Source of the DNA: a bacterium
Lineage (GTDB): Bacteria > Eremiobacterota > Eremiobacteria > Baltobacterales > Baltobacteraceae
Direction of reading: 5' to 3'
Length of the DNA: 10,941 bases
Assembly (NCBI GenBank): GCA_021782295.1
Contig: JAJXVC010000043.1
Coordinates: 1-10,941 of the forward strand
Position 1 is the stretch's first letter, and the number at the start of each line of letters is the position of its first letter. The translations under genes and the position numbers were made by a program. Below, piece after piece: positions 1 to 6,676 of the stretch. The notes under the pieces were generated by a model, which saw only the letters and a program-made list of their open reading frames with translations, did no database searches and was not told where the DNA came from.

Positions 1-134
1 GCACTTGCATCGCCCTCACCACAACCCGCATCGAGAATCTTTCCGCGAATCGCGAGACCGAATTCGACCAACGCATCGTAGAGCGAGGTTGAATAGGATA
101 AGGGTCGCGCGAGGGCATCGTTCTCGACCGTCAT
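1..134 (-). CDS. Class I SAM-dependent methyltransferase, N-terminal 44 codons (runs off the left edge)
   Basis: Only the start of this gene is in the window. The ATG lies at 134-132 and overlaps the scpB stop codon in an ATGA arrangement, with a GGAG Shine-Dalgarno four bases upstream inside scpB. The frame is open to base 1. Residues about 32-43 read KILDAGCGEGDA, the glycine-rich motif I that binds S-adenosylmethionine in class I (Rossmann-fold) methyltransferases, preceded by a short helical stretch (SLYDALVEFGLAIRG) as in methyltransferase-11/25-type enzymes. The substrate cannot be inferred because the acceptor-binding part is missing. It is the last visible gene of the NUDIX-scpA-scpB unit and is probably co-translated with scpB. 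The methyltransferase fold is fairly certain; the function is not known. Confidence 0.72.
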   Translation of the reverse strand, partial: MTVENDALARPLSYSTSLYDALVEFGLAIRGKILDAGCGEGDAS

Positions 135-805
135 TGCTCCGCTTCGCTCTCCTCTTCCGATTCGACGGCGCTGGGCTCTGATGTCGGCTCGGCATCTCCG
201 GCGATGAGCGGTAGCGCGAGCTCGCGTGGGCGTTCGATCTCCACTTCTAAATCCGGCAGATCTTCAAGCGAGTTCAACCCGAATGACTCGAGGAAGAGCG
301 GGGTCGTTTTATATTGCATCGGTCGGCCGACGACTTCTTTGCGCCCCGCTTCGCAGATCAGCGAGCGGTCGAGCAGCGTATTGACGACGCTATCGGAATT
401 CACGCCGCGAATCGACTCGATCTCACCTTTTGTCACCGGCTGCATCTGCGCGACGATGGCTAACGTTTCAAGCGCCGGCGACGAGAGCGTCGTTTTCGGG
501 GGAAGCAGATACTTCTCAACGACCTCACGCGCTACGGGCGCCGTGCCGAAGCGAAAACCTCCGGCGATGTTGCGCAAAACGATACCGCGCCCCTCGTATC
601 GTTCGGCGATCTTCACGAGAGCGATATCGACCGCTTTTTCATCGGCATCGACAATTTTCGCTATGCGACGTTGGTCGAGCGCTTCGCCCGCGACGAAGAG
701 CAACGCTTCGATCAAGGGTTCAATTCGTTCGGCAACGCTACTGAGCTCTTCGCGTTCGCTGGCGGCCTCGGCAAGTGCCTCGGCAATAACGGTATCGGTA
801 CTCAT
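131..805 (-). CDS. scpB: Segregation and condensation protein B (ScpB)
   Basis: ScpB is the winged-helix kleisin-associated subunit of the SMC-ScpA-ScpB condensin, which compacts and helps segregate the chromosome. The 224-residue protein starts its conserved core at about residue 28 with EPLIEALLFVAGEAL, the first winged helix. A second follows, with the family hallmark around residues 110-160: LSSPALETLAIVAQMQPVTK, then EIESIRGVNSDSVV and a GRKEVVGRP...YKTT segment. The last ~25 residues form a very acidic Glu/Ser tail, a common and variable ScpB ending. The ATG (805-803) overlaps the scpA stop codon (ATGA). I see no strong Shine-Dalgarno, so translation is probably coupled to scpA. The stop codon overlaps the start of the downstream methyltransferase. 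Family assignment is secure from the motifs and the adjacent scpA. Confidence 0.96.
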   Translation of the reverse strand: MSTDTVIAEALAEAASEREELSSVAERIEPLIEALLFVAGEALDQRRIAKIVDADEKAVDIALVKIAERYEGRGIVLRNIAGGFRFGTAPVAREVVEKYLLPPKTTLSSPALETLAIVAQMQPVTKGEIESIRGVNSDSVVNTLLDRSLICEAGRKEVVGRPMQYKTTPLFLESFGLNSLEDLPDLEVEIERPRELALPLIAGDAEPTSEPSAVESEEESEAEQ

Positions 806-1563
806 GCAGGTGTCGTTTGTCCGTGATGGAGGGCGATGGTGATATCTTCGAAGGCAGAGGGTTGTTCGATTCGGATTCGATTGCGACGCAACAATTCGAG
901 GACGGCGAGAAAAGTGGCGATGACGATTTCACGCGTCATTCCGAGCTCGTTGCAGAGAGCAGAGAACGTCGTTTCGCCGCGTTCGCGCAGACTTCTGACG
1001 ATGTAGTCCATTTGCGCCAAGAGGGATATTCTTTCGCGCGCTATGGTACGCTTCTCGGGCCTCGCGTTTTGCAGCATCGCGAGAAATGCGCGGGCAAGAC
1101 GGTCGGCATCGATGCGATAGCGCTGTTCGAAGTTGCCGGTGGAATCGCCGCCTTCGCGATAAAACACTGCGCTTGCTTCGCCCTGCCGCAGACGGAGCGC
1201 ATCGCCGAGCTCGCGATACTTCGAATAGGCGATCAGACGGCGGCGCAGCCGCTCTTCGACCTCCTCGGGCGACTCCTCACCGACCTCTGCAAGTTCGGTC
1301 GGGATCGCCGGGAGCAGCGAACGCGACTTTAAAAACACGAGGGTCGCGGCAATAACAAGATACTCGGCAGCAACCTCGACGTCGAGCGATTCCATCACGC
1401 GGACGTACGCCAGATACTGTTCGGCAACGCTGGAGAGCGACACGGTGGCGATATCGAGTTGCTGCTCTTTAATCAGTCCGAGCAACAAATCAAGCGGCCC
1501 GTCGAAGACGTCGAGCCGCACGAGGCATGGATCGGAACGCTCTGCGAGCGGGCTCTGGCTCAA
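802..1563 (-). CDS. scpA: Segregation and condensation protein A (ScpA, kleisin)
   Basis: ScpA is the kleisin that bridges the two SMC heads in bacterial condensin and recruits ScpB. The 253-residue product has the diagnostic N-terminal motif at residues 18-29 (DVFDGPLDLLLG), followed by IKEQQLDIATVSLSSVAEQY. The middle part carries KSRSLLP and an acidic EEVEERLRRRLIAYSKYREL segment. The C-terminus (about 200-250) is the winged helix that contacts the SMC head, including TFSALCNELG and a stretch of hydrophobic heptads (VIATFLAVLELLR). The start is TTG at 1563-1561, overlapping the NUDIX stop in a TTGA arrangement. A GGAG lies 11 bases upstream, and no better start precedes the conserved motif. 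It lies between the NUDIX gene and scpB with overlaps on both sides, so all three are likely one transcript. Length is normal for the family. Confidence 0.96.
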   Translation of the reverse strand: MSQSPLAERSDPCLVRLDVFDGPLDLLLGLIKEQQLDIATVSLSSVAEQYLAYVRVMESLDVEVAAEYLVIAATLVFLKSRSLLPAIPTELAEVGEESPEEVEERLRRRLIAYSKYRELGDALRLRQGEASAVFYREGGDSTGNFEQRYRIDADRLARAFLAMLQNARPEKRTIARERISLLAQMDYIVRSLRERGETTFSALCNELGMTREIVIATFLAVLELLRRNRIRIEQPSAFEDITIALHHGQTTPA

Positions 1564-2039
1564 GAGCTACGCTGCTCCATTGCCGACGCGAGCGCCGGTT
1601 CGAGTTCGAAGCTGCCGATGTGCTGCAGCGCCGATTCCAATGCGAGATCGATTAAACGCTTTTCGTTGACGTACTTGAGCATCTTCCGCGCCGCGGCGGC
1701 ATCGAACCACCGCGCTTCATCGACCTCATGGTCGTGATTCTGGGGATCGCCGGAAAGGTAGCGCATGGAAAAAAACGTTACGCTCTTTTTGTGTTTCGCT
1801 TTGCCGACGTAGAACCAGTATGAAATTTCGTTGAGCCGCCCGAGGATCTCACCCCAGCAACCGGTCTCTTCGCGCACCTCGCGAATCGCCGCCTGTTCGT
1901 TCGATTCACGATGTTCGACATGTCCCTTCGGCAGCGTCCAGACCCGCGGCGACCCGCGTCCGATGAGCATCGCATCAAAGCCCGCGTCTCGACGACGAAG
2001 GAGAACCCCACCTGCGGAGACCTCATACTTGATGCGCAT
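1560..2039 (-). CDS. NUDIX hydrolase (MutT/Ap4A-hydrolase type)
   Basis: This is a small pyrophosphohydrolase of the NUDIX superfamily. These enzymes cleave nucleoside diphosphates linked to another moiety (for example oxidised dNTPs, Ap4A or NDP-sugars) using Mg2+ held by the NUDIX box. With the start chosen here the box is at residues 39-61: GHVEHRE, seven residues, then REVREETGC, matching Gx5Ex7REUxEExGU except that the final hydrophobic position is Cys. WTLPKG just before it and the E.....ARWFD segment near the C-terminus are typical of the MutT/Ap4A-hydrolase group; the substrate cannot be fixed. I chose the ATG at 2039 because GAGG lies six bases upstream and MRIKYEVSAGGVLL begins the first strand of the fold. 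In-frame starts at 2051, 2075 and 2102 (GTG) would add 4, 12 or 21 unconserved residues. Its stop overlaps the TTG of scpA. Confidence 0.88.
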   Translation of the reverse strand: MRIKYEVSAGGVLLRRRDAGFDAMLIGRGSPRVWTLPKGHVEHRESNEQAAIREVREETGCWGEILGRLNEISYWFYVGKAKHKKSVTFFSMRYLSGDPQNHDHEVDEARWFDAAAARKMLKYVNEKRLIDLALESALQHIGSFELEPALASAMEQRSS

Positions 2040-2107
2040 CGCTGCCCTCATTCTATGACGATTCGGGAGACTCATGAGGAGCCGCGGAACGGCCCCTTTC
2101 ACCTCTC

Positions 2108-2113
2108 AGTATA
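2108..2113 (-). promoter_or_regulatory. Possible -10 box (TATACT) for the NUDIX-scpAB unit
   Basis: On the minus strand TATACT (5 of 6 matches to TATAAT) lies about 70 bases upstream of the preferred NUDIX start. I could not find a convincing -35 hexamer at 16-18 bases, where the sequence is a GC-rich run. If used, transcription would begin near 2101, at the most upstream in-frame GTG (2102), which favours a downstream ATG unless the message is leaderless. The evidence is weak. Confidence 0.3.
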
Positions 2114-2134
2114 GCCCCCGGCTCCAAGAAGCGC

Positions 2135-2148
2135 CTGCCAGGAGGCAG
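2135..2148. other. Small inverted repeat in the divergent intergenic region
   Basis: CTGCC-AGGA-GGCAG is a perfect five-base-pair stem with a four-base loop, in the stretch between the NUDIX gene and the SQR-like gene. On the minus strand it would lie upstream of the putative TATACT box. It is too short, and lacks a T-tract, to be called a terminator. It could be an operator half-site pair or chance. Confidence 0.2.
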
Positions 2149-2215
2149 CCCCTCTTTTGCCAAAAACGCTCCTTCGGCGGCGTCGAGCCCCAGACGGAGA
2201 GGCCGTTCGCTCGTC

Positions 2216-2245
2216 TTGTTATACCCATAGGGGTAGGAGTATAAT
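2216..2245 (+). promoter_or_regulatory. Sigma-70-type promoter of the SQR-like gene
   Basis: A -35 element TTGTTA (2216-2221; 4 of 6 matches to TTGACA) and a perfect -10 TATAAT (2240-2245) are separated by 18 bases. Transcription should begin near 2252. This leaves a short leader of about 26 bases with a strong Shine-Dalgarno, AGGGAGG (2264-2270), seven bases before the ATG at 2278. The spacer is filled by a palindromic operator-like sequence, so repressor binding there would directly block RNA polymerase. It is the best-formed promoter I see in the window. Confidence 0.72.
2222..2235. promoter_or_regulatory. CsoR/CstR-family-like operator in the SQR promoter spacer
   Basis: TACCCATAGGGGTA is a perfect inverted repeat (TACCC, four-base ATAG centre, GGGTA) lying wholly between the -35 and -10 elements. 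Operators of the CsoR/RcnR family are known to be AT-flanked G/C-tract dyads of this kind. Within that family, CstR-type persulfide sensors are known to repress sulfide:quinone oxidoreductase and sulfurtransferase genes. The gene immediately downstream here is SQR-like, which makes a CstR-type sulfide/persulfide response the most economical reading. A copper- or formaldehyde-responsive family member is the alternative. The repeat and its position are directly visible; the regulator is inferred, since no repressor gene is in the window. Confidence 0.6.
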
Positions 2246-2277
2246 AGCGTCACGCCGTTAGGCAGGGAGGTATCCCC

Positions 2278-3732
2278 ATGAACGCATCGAGCACCCCGAG
2301 TAGCGGGCTGCCAAGAATCGTCATTCTCGGTGCCGGATTCGCCGGCCACACTGCCGCACTTCATCTCTCGCGACTGGTTCGTTCCCAAGCGCATGTAACC
2401 GTCGTCGCGCCACACAATCGCTTCACGTGGTTTCCCAGCCTCATCTGGGTTGGAACGGGAACGATGTCCCCCGAGAAAGTGTGGTTCCCGCTCGCCACCG
2501 TCTACGAAAAGCTCGGCTTTGAATATGTTGACGGTCGCGCAGAGAGTATCCATCCCGACGAACGTTTCGTCGAGGTGCGTCGCGCGGACGGAAGCACCGA
2601 TCGACTCACCTACGATTTCCTCATCAACGCCACCGGGCCGTACCTGAATTTTGAGGGCACTCCCGGCCTCGGACCAAAAGAAGGCAATACGCAGAGCGTC
2701 TGCTCCGTCGAACATGCGCTCGGCGCGAGGGATGCCTACCTCGAAAATGTCGCGCATATGAAAAAGGGAAACCGCCGTCGTTTTGTGGTCGGCGTCGGTC
2801 ATCCCGGAGCGACCTGCCAAGGCGCCGCGTTCGAATACATCATGAACGTCGACGCCGATCTGCGCAGACGCGGCCTTCGCGATCGCGCGGAATTGATTTG
2901 GCTCTCGAACGAACCCGCCGCGGGTGATTTCGGCGTCGACGGAATCGAGGCGCGAATCGGCGGAAAGATCGTCACCGGATCGAGCGTCATCGACGAACTC
3001 TTCAAAGAACGCGGGATCACACCGATTCTCGCCGCCGGGGTGACCGGCGTCGGAAACGACGGGATCGCCTACGATCGCGTCGGGTACGAACCCGCGACCT
3101 TAGAGTACGATTTTGCGATGCTCATTCCGCAATTCCGCGGAATTCCGATGAAATACATCGCCGCCGATGGCAGCGAGATCACCGAAAAGATGACCGTTCC
3201 AAGCGGCTTTATGCGCGTCGACGCCGATTATACGGCCAAGGCGTACGACGCTTACAGCGCCGCCGATTGGCCCTCGATCTACCGGTCGCCGCTCTACGAC
3301 AATCTCTATGCCGCGGGGATCGCGTTTGCGCCGCCGCATCCGCTCTCCAAGACACTGAAAACAGCGGCGGGAACAACGATCGTCGCGACACCTCCGCGCA
3401 CCGGCATGGCTTCGGGAATTATGGGTCGTACGGTTGCGCTGAATATCGCCGAACAGGTTGCCGGGCACCCGGCAATCCATCACGAAAGCATGAGCGAGAT
3501 GCCGGCGGCATGTATCGCGTCGATGGGGCATTCGATCTGGAACGGATCGGCGGCATCGATCGTGATGATGCCGGTCGCTCGGGATTACGAGCGATATCCC
3601 GAATACGGGCGCGACATCGACCTCTGCGAGCTCGATGTCGGCCTCTCAGGCGCGTGGACGAAACGTATGCTCCACGAAGCCTTTATGTGGAAACTACAAG
3701 CGAAGCCCGGATGGGCGATGATACCGGAGTGA
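2278..3732 (+). CDS. Sulfide:quinone oxidoreductase-like FAD flavoprotein
   Basis: A 484-residue flavoprotein of the SQR/flavocytochrome-c sulfide dehydrogenase group. Family members oxidise sulfide to sulfane sulfur and pass electrons to quinone at the inner face of the cell membrane. Visible motifs: an FAD-binding Rossmann motif at 14-26 (IVILGAGFAGHTA), the second nucleotide motif DFLINATGP at 113-121, YAAGIAF at 344-350, and PPRTGM at 372-377 (SQRs usually have a PKTGYM-like segment). Cys142 (SVCSVEHA) and Cys180 (HPGATCQGAAFEY) match two of the three classical SQR cysteines. The third, normally near the AxGxxVAxPP segment, is absent (GIAFAPPHP). Cys412, in AACIASMGHS, is the nearest later cysteine. 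The C-terminal helices (GAWTKRMLHEAFMWKL) could anchor it to the membrane. The start has a strong AGGGAGG. It stands alone on the plus strand behind an operator-containing promoter. SQR is the likely role; a related persulfide or disulfide reductase is possible. Confidence 0.82.
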   Translation: MNASSTPSSGLPRIVILGAGFAGHTAALHLSRLVRSQAHVTVVAPHNRFTWFPSLIWVGTGTMSPEKVWFPLATVYEKLGFEYVDGRAESIHPDERFVEVRRADGSTDRLTYDFLINATGPYLNFEGTPGLGPKEGNTQSVCSVEHALGARDAYLENVAHMKKGNRRRFVVGVGHPGATCQGAAFEYIMNVDADLRRRGLRDRAELIWLSNEPAAGDFGVDGIEARIGGKIVTGSSVIDELFKERGITPILAAGVTGVGNDGIAYDRVGYEPATLEYDFAMLIPQFRGIPMKYIAADGSEITEKMTVPSGFMRVDADYTAKAYDAYSAADWPSIYRSPLYDNLYAAGIAFAPPHPLSKTLKTAAGTTIVATPPRTGMASGIMGRTVALNIAEQVAGHPAIHHESMSEMPAACIASMGHSIWNGSAASIVMMPVARDYERYPEYGRDIDLCELDVGLSGAWTKRMLHEAFMWKLQAKPGWAMIPE

Positions 3733-3739
3733 TAGAACC

Positions 3740-3838
3740 ATGAATCCTTTTTTACGGAATTTTTGGCCCTACCAAATTTGGCGCTTCATTCGCATGAATG
3801 CCAAGATGTATTCGATCGCCAAACATCAACCGGACTGA
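3740..3838 (+). CDS. Putative 32-residue small protein downstream of the SQR-like gene
   Basis: An ATG seven bases after the SQR-like stop codon opens a 32-codon frame ending in TGA. GGAG at 3726-3729 lies ten bases upstream as a plausible Shine-Dalgarno, so it is probably co-transcribed with the flavoprotein. The product, MNPFLRNFWPYQIWRFIRMN followed by AKMYSIAKHQPD, is rich in Phe, Trp, Tyr and Arg/Lys, with aromatics spaced as in an amphipathic helix. It is not a classical signal peptide or a full transmembrane segment. The first codons are unusually A+T-rich for this genome (TTT, TTA, AAT), as often seen at true gene starts. The last 13 bases overlap the 3' end of the convergent gcvPB. 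I do not assign it to a family. A membrane-surface partner of the SQR-like protein is one possibility, and a chance ORF is the alternative. Confidence 0.5.
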   Translation: MNPFLRNFWPYQIWRFIRMNAKMYSIAKHQPD

Positions 3839-5331
3839 CGCCAACGAAGATCGGGTTGACGGGCCGCTCGCGTCTCGTCAATCCGACCGACCACGGTGCG
3901 AACGGGCGCAGCCATAATACTCTGCGGATCGCGCTTTGCCGTTTCGATGATTTCACGCAAGGCCTCGATGAAGATATCGAGCGTCTCTTTTGATTCGGTC
4001 TCCGTCGGTTCCATCATCAAGCACTCAGGAACGATGAGCGGGAAGTAGACCGTCGGAGCCATGTAACCGCGGTCGAGGAGGGCCTTTGCGATATCGAGCG
4101 CGCGGACGCCGGTCTCTTTCTTGAGATCTTGCGCCGATGCGACGAATTCGTGCCGGCAAATCTCCGGATACGGCGTTGAAAGAAACTCCGATACACCGAC
4201 GCGGAGATAGTTGGCATTGAGCACGGCAAGCTGCGAAACCGATTTCAAACCTTCGGCGCCGTTCGCGTAGAGATAGCTCAACGCACGGACGGCGTGCGCA
4301 AAATTCGACCAGAACGAGCGCATCGGACCGATTGATTTGGGACGATTGAAATCGAGTTCGAAGCGCATTCCATCAGACGGCGCGCGACGCAGGCCGGTTT
4401 TGCCGTCAGGGATCGCACGCACGACAGGAGTCGGCAGAAAATCAACAAGATGCGCGGCGACTCCGAGTGGGCCGTGCCCCGCCCCACCTCCGCCGTGCGG
4501 AATCGTGAAGGTCTTGTGCGTGTTGAGATGCATGAGGTCGAAGCCCATATCGCCCGGGCGGACGTTGCCCATGATCGCGTTCGCGTTCGCTCCGTCGTAG
4601 TACATCAGGCCACCGACTCGATGCACCGCAGCGGCGATCTCGGCGATGTGATCTTCGAAGAGCCCCAACGTGTTCGGGTTGGTCATCATGCAGACGGCCG
4701 TATCGTCGCCGAGTACTTTTTCGATCTCTTCCAGGCTGACGCGGCCGCGCGCATCTGAAGGAATCGAGATCACTTTAAAGCCGCACATCGCCGCCGACGC
4801 CGGATTGGTTCCATGCGCCGTATCGGGAACGATCACTTTCGTGCGTTTGATCTCGCCGCGATCTTTGAAATATTTCTTCGCGACCAAAAGCGCGGCAAGC
4901 TCCGCATGCGCGCCCGCCGAGGGATTGAGGCTGAATGCGGCCATCCCGAAAACAGAACTCAAGCTCCGTTCGAGTTCGTACATCACGGCAAGCGAGCCCT
5001 GCGCGAGATCGTCGGGCGTGTATGGATGGAGATCGCTAAATCCCGGAAGGCTCGCCATCGCATCGTTCACGCGCGGGTTGTACTTCATCGTACAGCTACC
5101 TAATGGGTAAAAACCCAAGTCGATACCGAACGTACGCTGCGAAAGCTGCGTAAAGTGCCGTACTACGTCGAGTTCGCTGTTGTCGGGAAGCGGAAGCTCC
5201 GTTCGCAACAGTTCTTGCGGCAAAAAGTCCGCGTGCGGGCGCGAGCGTTCGACATATTCCGTCGCGCGGCCGGGCGCACCGGTCTCGAAGATGAGGGCGG
5301 GTGCAGAGCTATTAGCGGACGGCTGCGACAT
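3826..5331 (-). CDS. gcvPB: Glycine dehydrogenase (decarboxylating) subunit 2, P-protein beta half
   Basis: This is the PLP-binding half of the two-subunit P protein. With GcvPA it decarboxylates glycine and loads the remaining aminomethyl group onto lipoyl-GcvH. The signature LNTHKTFTIPHGGGG surrounds Lys273, the expected Schiff-base lysine for pyridoxal phosphate. FYPLGSCTMKYNPR and SLNPSAGAHAELAAL near the N-terminal third, plus DTAHGTNPASAAMCGF in the middle, are all typical. I chose the ATG at 5331 (501 residues) because GAGG lies six bases upstream and it gives a normal family length. A GTG at 5373 would add 14 unconserved residues and lacks a good ribosome site. The gene overlaps the end of gcvPA by 20 bases, indicating coupled 1:1 synthesis. 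Its 3' end meets the convergent small ORF, and I see no obvious terminator there. Confidence 0.97.
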   Translation of the reverse strand: MSQPSANSSAPALIFETGAPGRATEYVERSRPHADFLPQELLRTELPLPDNSELDVVRHFTQLSQRTFGIDLGFYPLGSCTMKYNPRVNDAMASLPGFSDLHPYTPDDLAQGSLAVMYELERSLSSVFGMAAFSLNPSAGAHAELAALLVAKKYFKDRGEIKRTKVIVPDTAHGTNPASAAMCGFKVISIPSDARGRVSLEEIEKVLGDDTAVCMMTNPNTLGLFEDHIAEIAAAVHRVGGLMYYDGANANAIMGNVRPGDMGFDLMHLNTHKTFTIPHGGGGAGHGPLGVAAHLVDFLPTPVVRAIPDGKTGLRRAPSDGMRFELDFNRPKSIGPMRSFWSNFAHAVRALSYLYANGAEGLKSVSQLAVLNANYLRVGVSEFLSTPYPEICRHEFVASAQDLKKETGVRALDIAKALLDRGYMAPTVYFPLIVPECLMMEPTETESKETLDIFIEALREIIETAKRDPQSIMAAPVRTVVGRIDETRAARQPDLRWRQSG

Positions 5332-6676
5332 GAACGACCTCGCGAAGAGCGGCGGTGAGTTTTGCAATATCACCGGTGGAAGTAAGTTCGGTTGCGGTCA
5401 TAAGGATCGAATCTGCATATTCGGGGTAGAAGCGACCGAGGTCGACGCCCCCGAGCACACCGTGTTTTTGCAACGCGGCAAGCACTTCAGCTCCATTTCC
5501 GACTCGAACGACGATTTCGTTGAAGAACGGTGCATCGAAGCGCAGGCTCACTCCCGGTACGCTGCTAACCGCGGTTGCCAGTTCACGCGAGCGTTCGAGG
5601 TTCAGCCCCGCAACATCGCGCAGGCCGCTTGCGCCCATAAGCGCGAGATAGATCGTCGCAATCAACGCACAGTGCGCTTGATTCGTGCAGATATTCGAGG
5701 TCGCTTTTTCGCGCCGGATATGTTGCTCGCGCGCTTGGAGCGTGAGGGTATACGCCACTTGACCGCGATTGTCGAGGCTCCGACCGACGAGTCGGCCCGG
5801 AATGCGACGCATATGCTCGGCGGTCGACGCGATGAAGCCGACGTACGGACCGCCGTACGCGAGCGCAACGCCGAATGACTGCGCCTCACCGACGACGATC
5901 TGGGCGCCCCATTGTGCCGGCGAGCGCAACGCTCCCAGCGAGATCGCTTCGGAGATCACCGCGATCGGAACGGTGCCGCTCGACTCGATCGAAGCGCGCA
6001 GTTGCGGATCGATTTCGTCGATGACGCCGAAGAAGTTCGGGCTCTGCAGCACGACCGCCGCATAGCTTTTCGCCTCGATCGCCGCGCGAACGGAGGCGCC
6101 GTCGGTGCGCCCATCGGCGCCGACGGCAATCTCGTCGATCTCGACATCGAGCCCACCGCAGTAGGTGTGGAGCACGGCGCGATAGCGCGGGTCGACCGCG
6201 CGCGAAACTAACAGCCGCTTCCGACCCGTCGCGTTGATCGCCATGATCGAGCCTTCGGCAAGTGCGGTCGCACCGTCGTAGACCGAGGCGTTCGCGATCT
6301 CCATGCCGGTGAGCAAGCAGATATAACTCTGCCACTCATAGATTGCCTGAAGGTATCCTTGCGAAACCTCGGCCTGGTACGGCGTGTAGGCGGTGAGAAA
6401 CTCGCCGCGCATCGCCAGCGCCGCGATCGCCGGAGGTGCGTAGTGGCGATATGCACCGGCGCCGAGGAACGAGGCATAATCGTCGGCCCCGTTCCGCGCG
6501 GCCAAAGCCTTCATGCGCCGTTCGATTTGGTATTCGGGCATCGCCGGAACGACGTCGAGCGGAGCCTTCGGAGCGATATCCGGGGAAACCGCCAGCAATT
6601 CTTCGAGCGATCCGACGCCGATGCGTTCGAGCATCTGCGAGATCTCTTGCGGCGTATGCGGGGTGTAGGCGCCCAT
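5312..6676 (-). CDS. gcvPA: Glycine dehydrogenase (decarboxylating) subunit 1, P-protein alpha half
   Basis: GcvPA pairs with GcvPB to form the split glycine decarboxylase of the glycine cleavage system. The 454-residue sequence shows family motifs throughout: YTPHTPQEISQMLERIGV at the N-terminus, FLGAGAYRHYAPPAI near residue 71, FLTAYTPYQAEVSQGYLQAI, and ASVYDGATALAEG around 130. Later segments include GGPYVGFIAS, PGRLVGRSLD and REQHIRREKATSNICTNQA. Unlike GcvPB it lacks the PLP lysine motif, as expected for the alpha half. The ATG shares one base with the gcvH stop codon (TGATG) and no separate Shine-Dalgarno is apparent, so it probably depends on re-initiation by ribosomes from gcvH. Length matches the family. 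The split P protein is common in Gram-positive, thermophilic and deep-branching bacteria; Proteobacteria usually have a fused GcvP. Confidence 0.97.
   Translation of the reverse strand: MGAYTPHTPQEISQMLERIGVGSLEELLAVSPDIAPKAPLDVVPAMPEYQIERRMKALAARNGADDYASFLGAGAYRHYAPPAIAALAMRGEFLTAYTPYQAEVSQGYLQAIYEWQSYICLLTGMEIANASVYDGATALAEGSIMAINATGRKRLLVSRAVDPRYRAVLHTYCGGLDVEIDEIAVGADGRTDGASVRAAIEAKSYAAVVLQSPNFFGVIDEIDPQLRASIESSGTVPIAVISEAISLGALRSPAQWGAQIVVGEAQSFGVALAYGGPYVGFIASTAEHMRRIPGRLVGRSLDNRGQVAYTLTLQAREQHIRREKATSNICTNQAHCALIATIYLALMGASGLRDVAGLNLERSRELATAVSSVPGVSLRFDAPFFNEIVVRVGNGAEVLAALQKHGVLGGVDLGRFYPEYADSILMTATELTSTGDIAKLTAALREVVHVAAVR

Noticed and set aside
204..842. A 212-codon plus-strand open frame opposite scpB
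   Set aside because: Ser/Arg-rich antisense reading of scpB; no motif, and scpB is certain.
2040..2102. Longer NUDIX start sites at 2051, 2075 or 2102
   Set aside because: They add unconserved residues and lack a good Shine-Dalgarno. The ATG at 2039 has GAGG at a proper distance and begins right at the fold. The GTG at 2102 also falls at the predicted transcription start of the weak TATACT promoter.
2053..2820. A 255-codon minus-strand open frame opposite the start of the SQR-like gene
   Set aside because: It runs antisense through the FAD-binding region and the promoter/operator, shows no recognisable motif, and its composition mirrors the real gene. It is a shadow frame of GC-rich coding DNA.
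3772..3781. CCAAATTTGG palindrome within the small ORF, considered as an operator or terminator
   Set aside because: It is a ten-base self-complementary word with no loop and no T-tract, and may simply be coding sequence. The nearby CATTC-GCAT-GAATG stem is also too weak for a terminator.
5332..5373. Extended gcvPB start (GTG at 5373)
   Set aside because: It would add 14 residues not typical of GcvPB and has no clear ribosome site. The ATG at 5331 has GAGG six bases upstream and gives the family length.
5180..5878. A 232-codon plus-strand open frame opposite the gcvPA/gcvPB junction
   Set aside because: It is antisense to two conserved genes and has low-complexity Arg/Ala/Glu-rich content typical of shadow frames.
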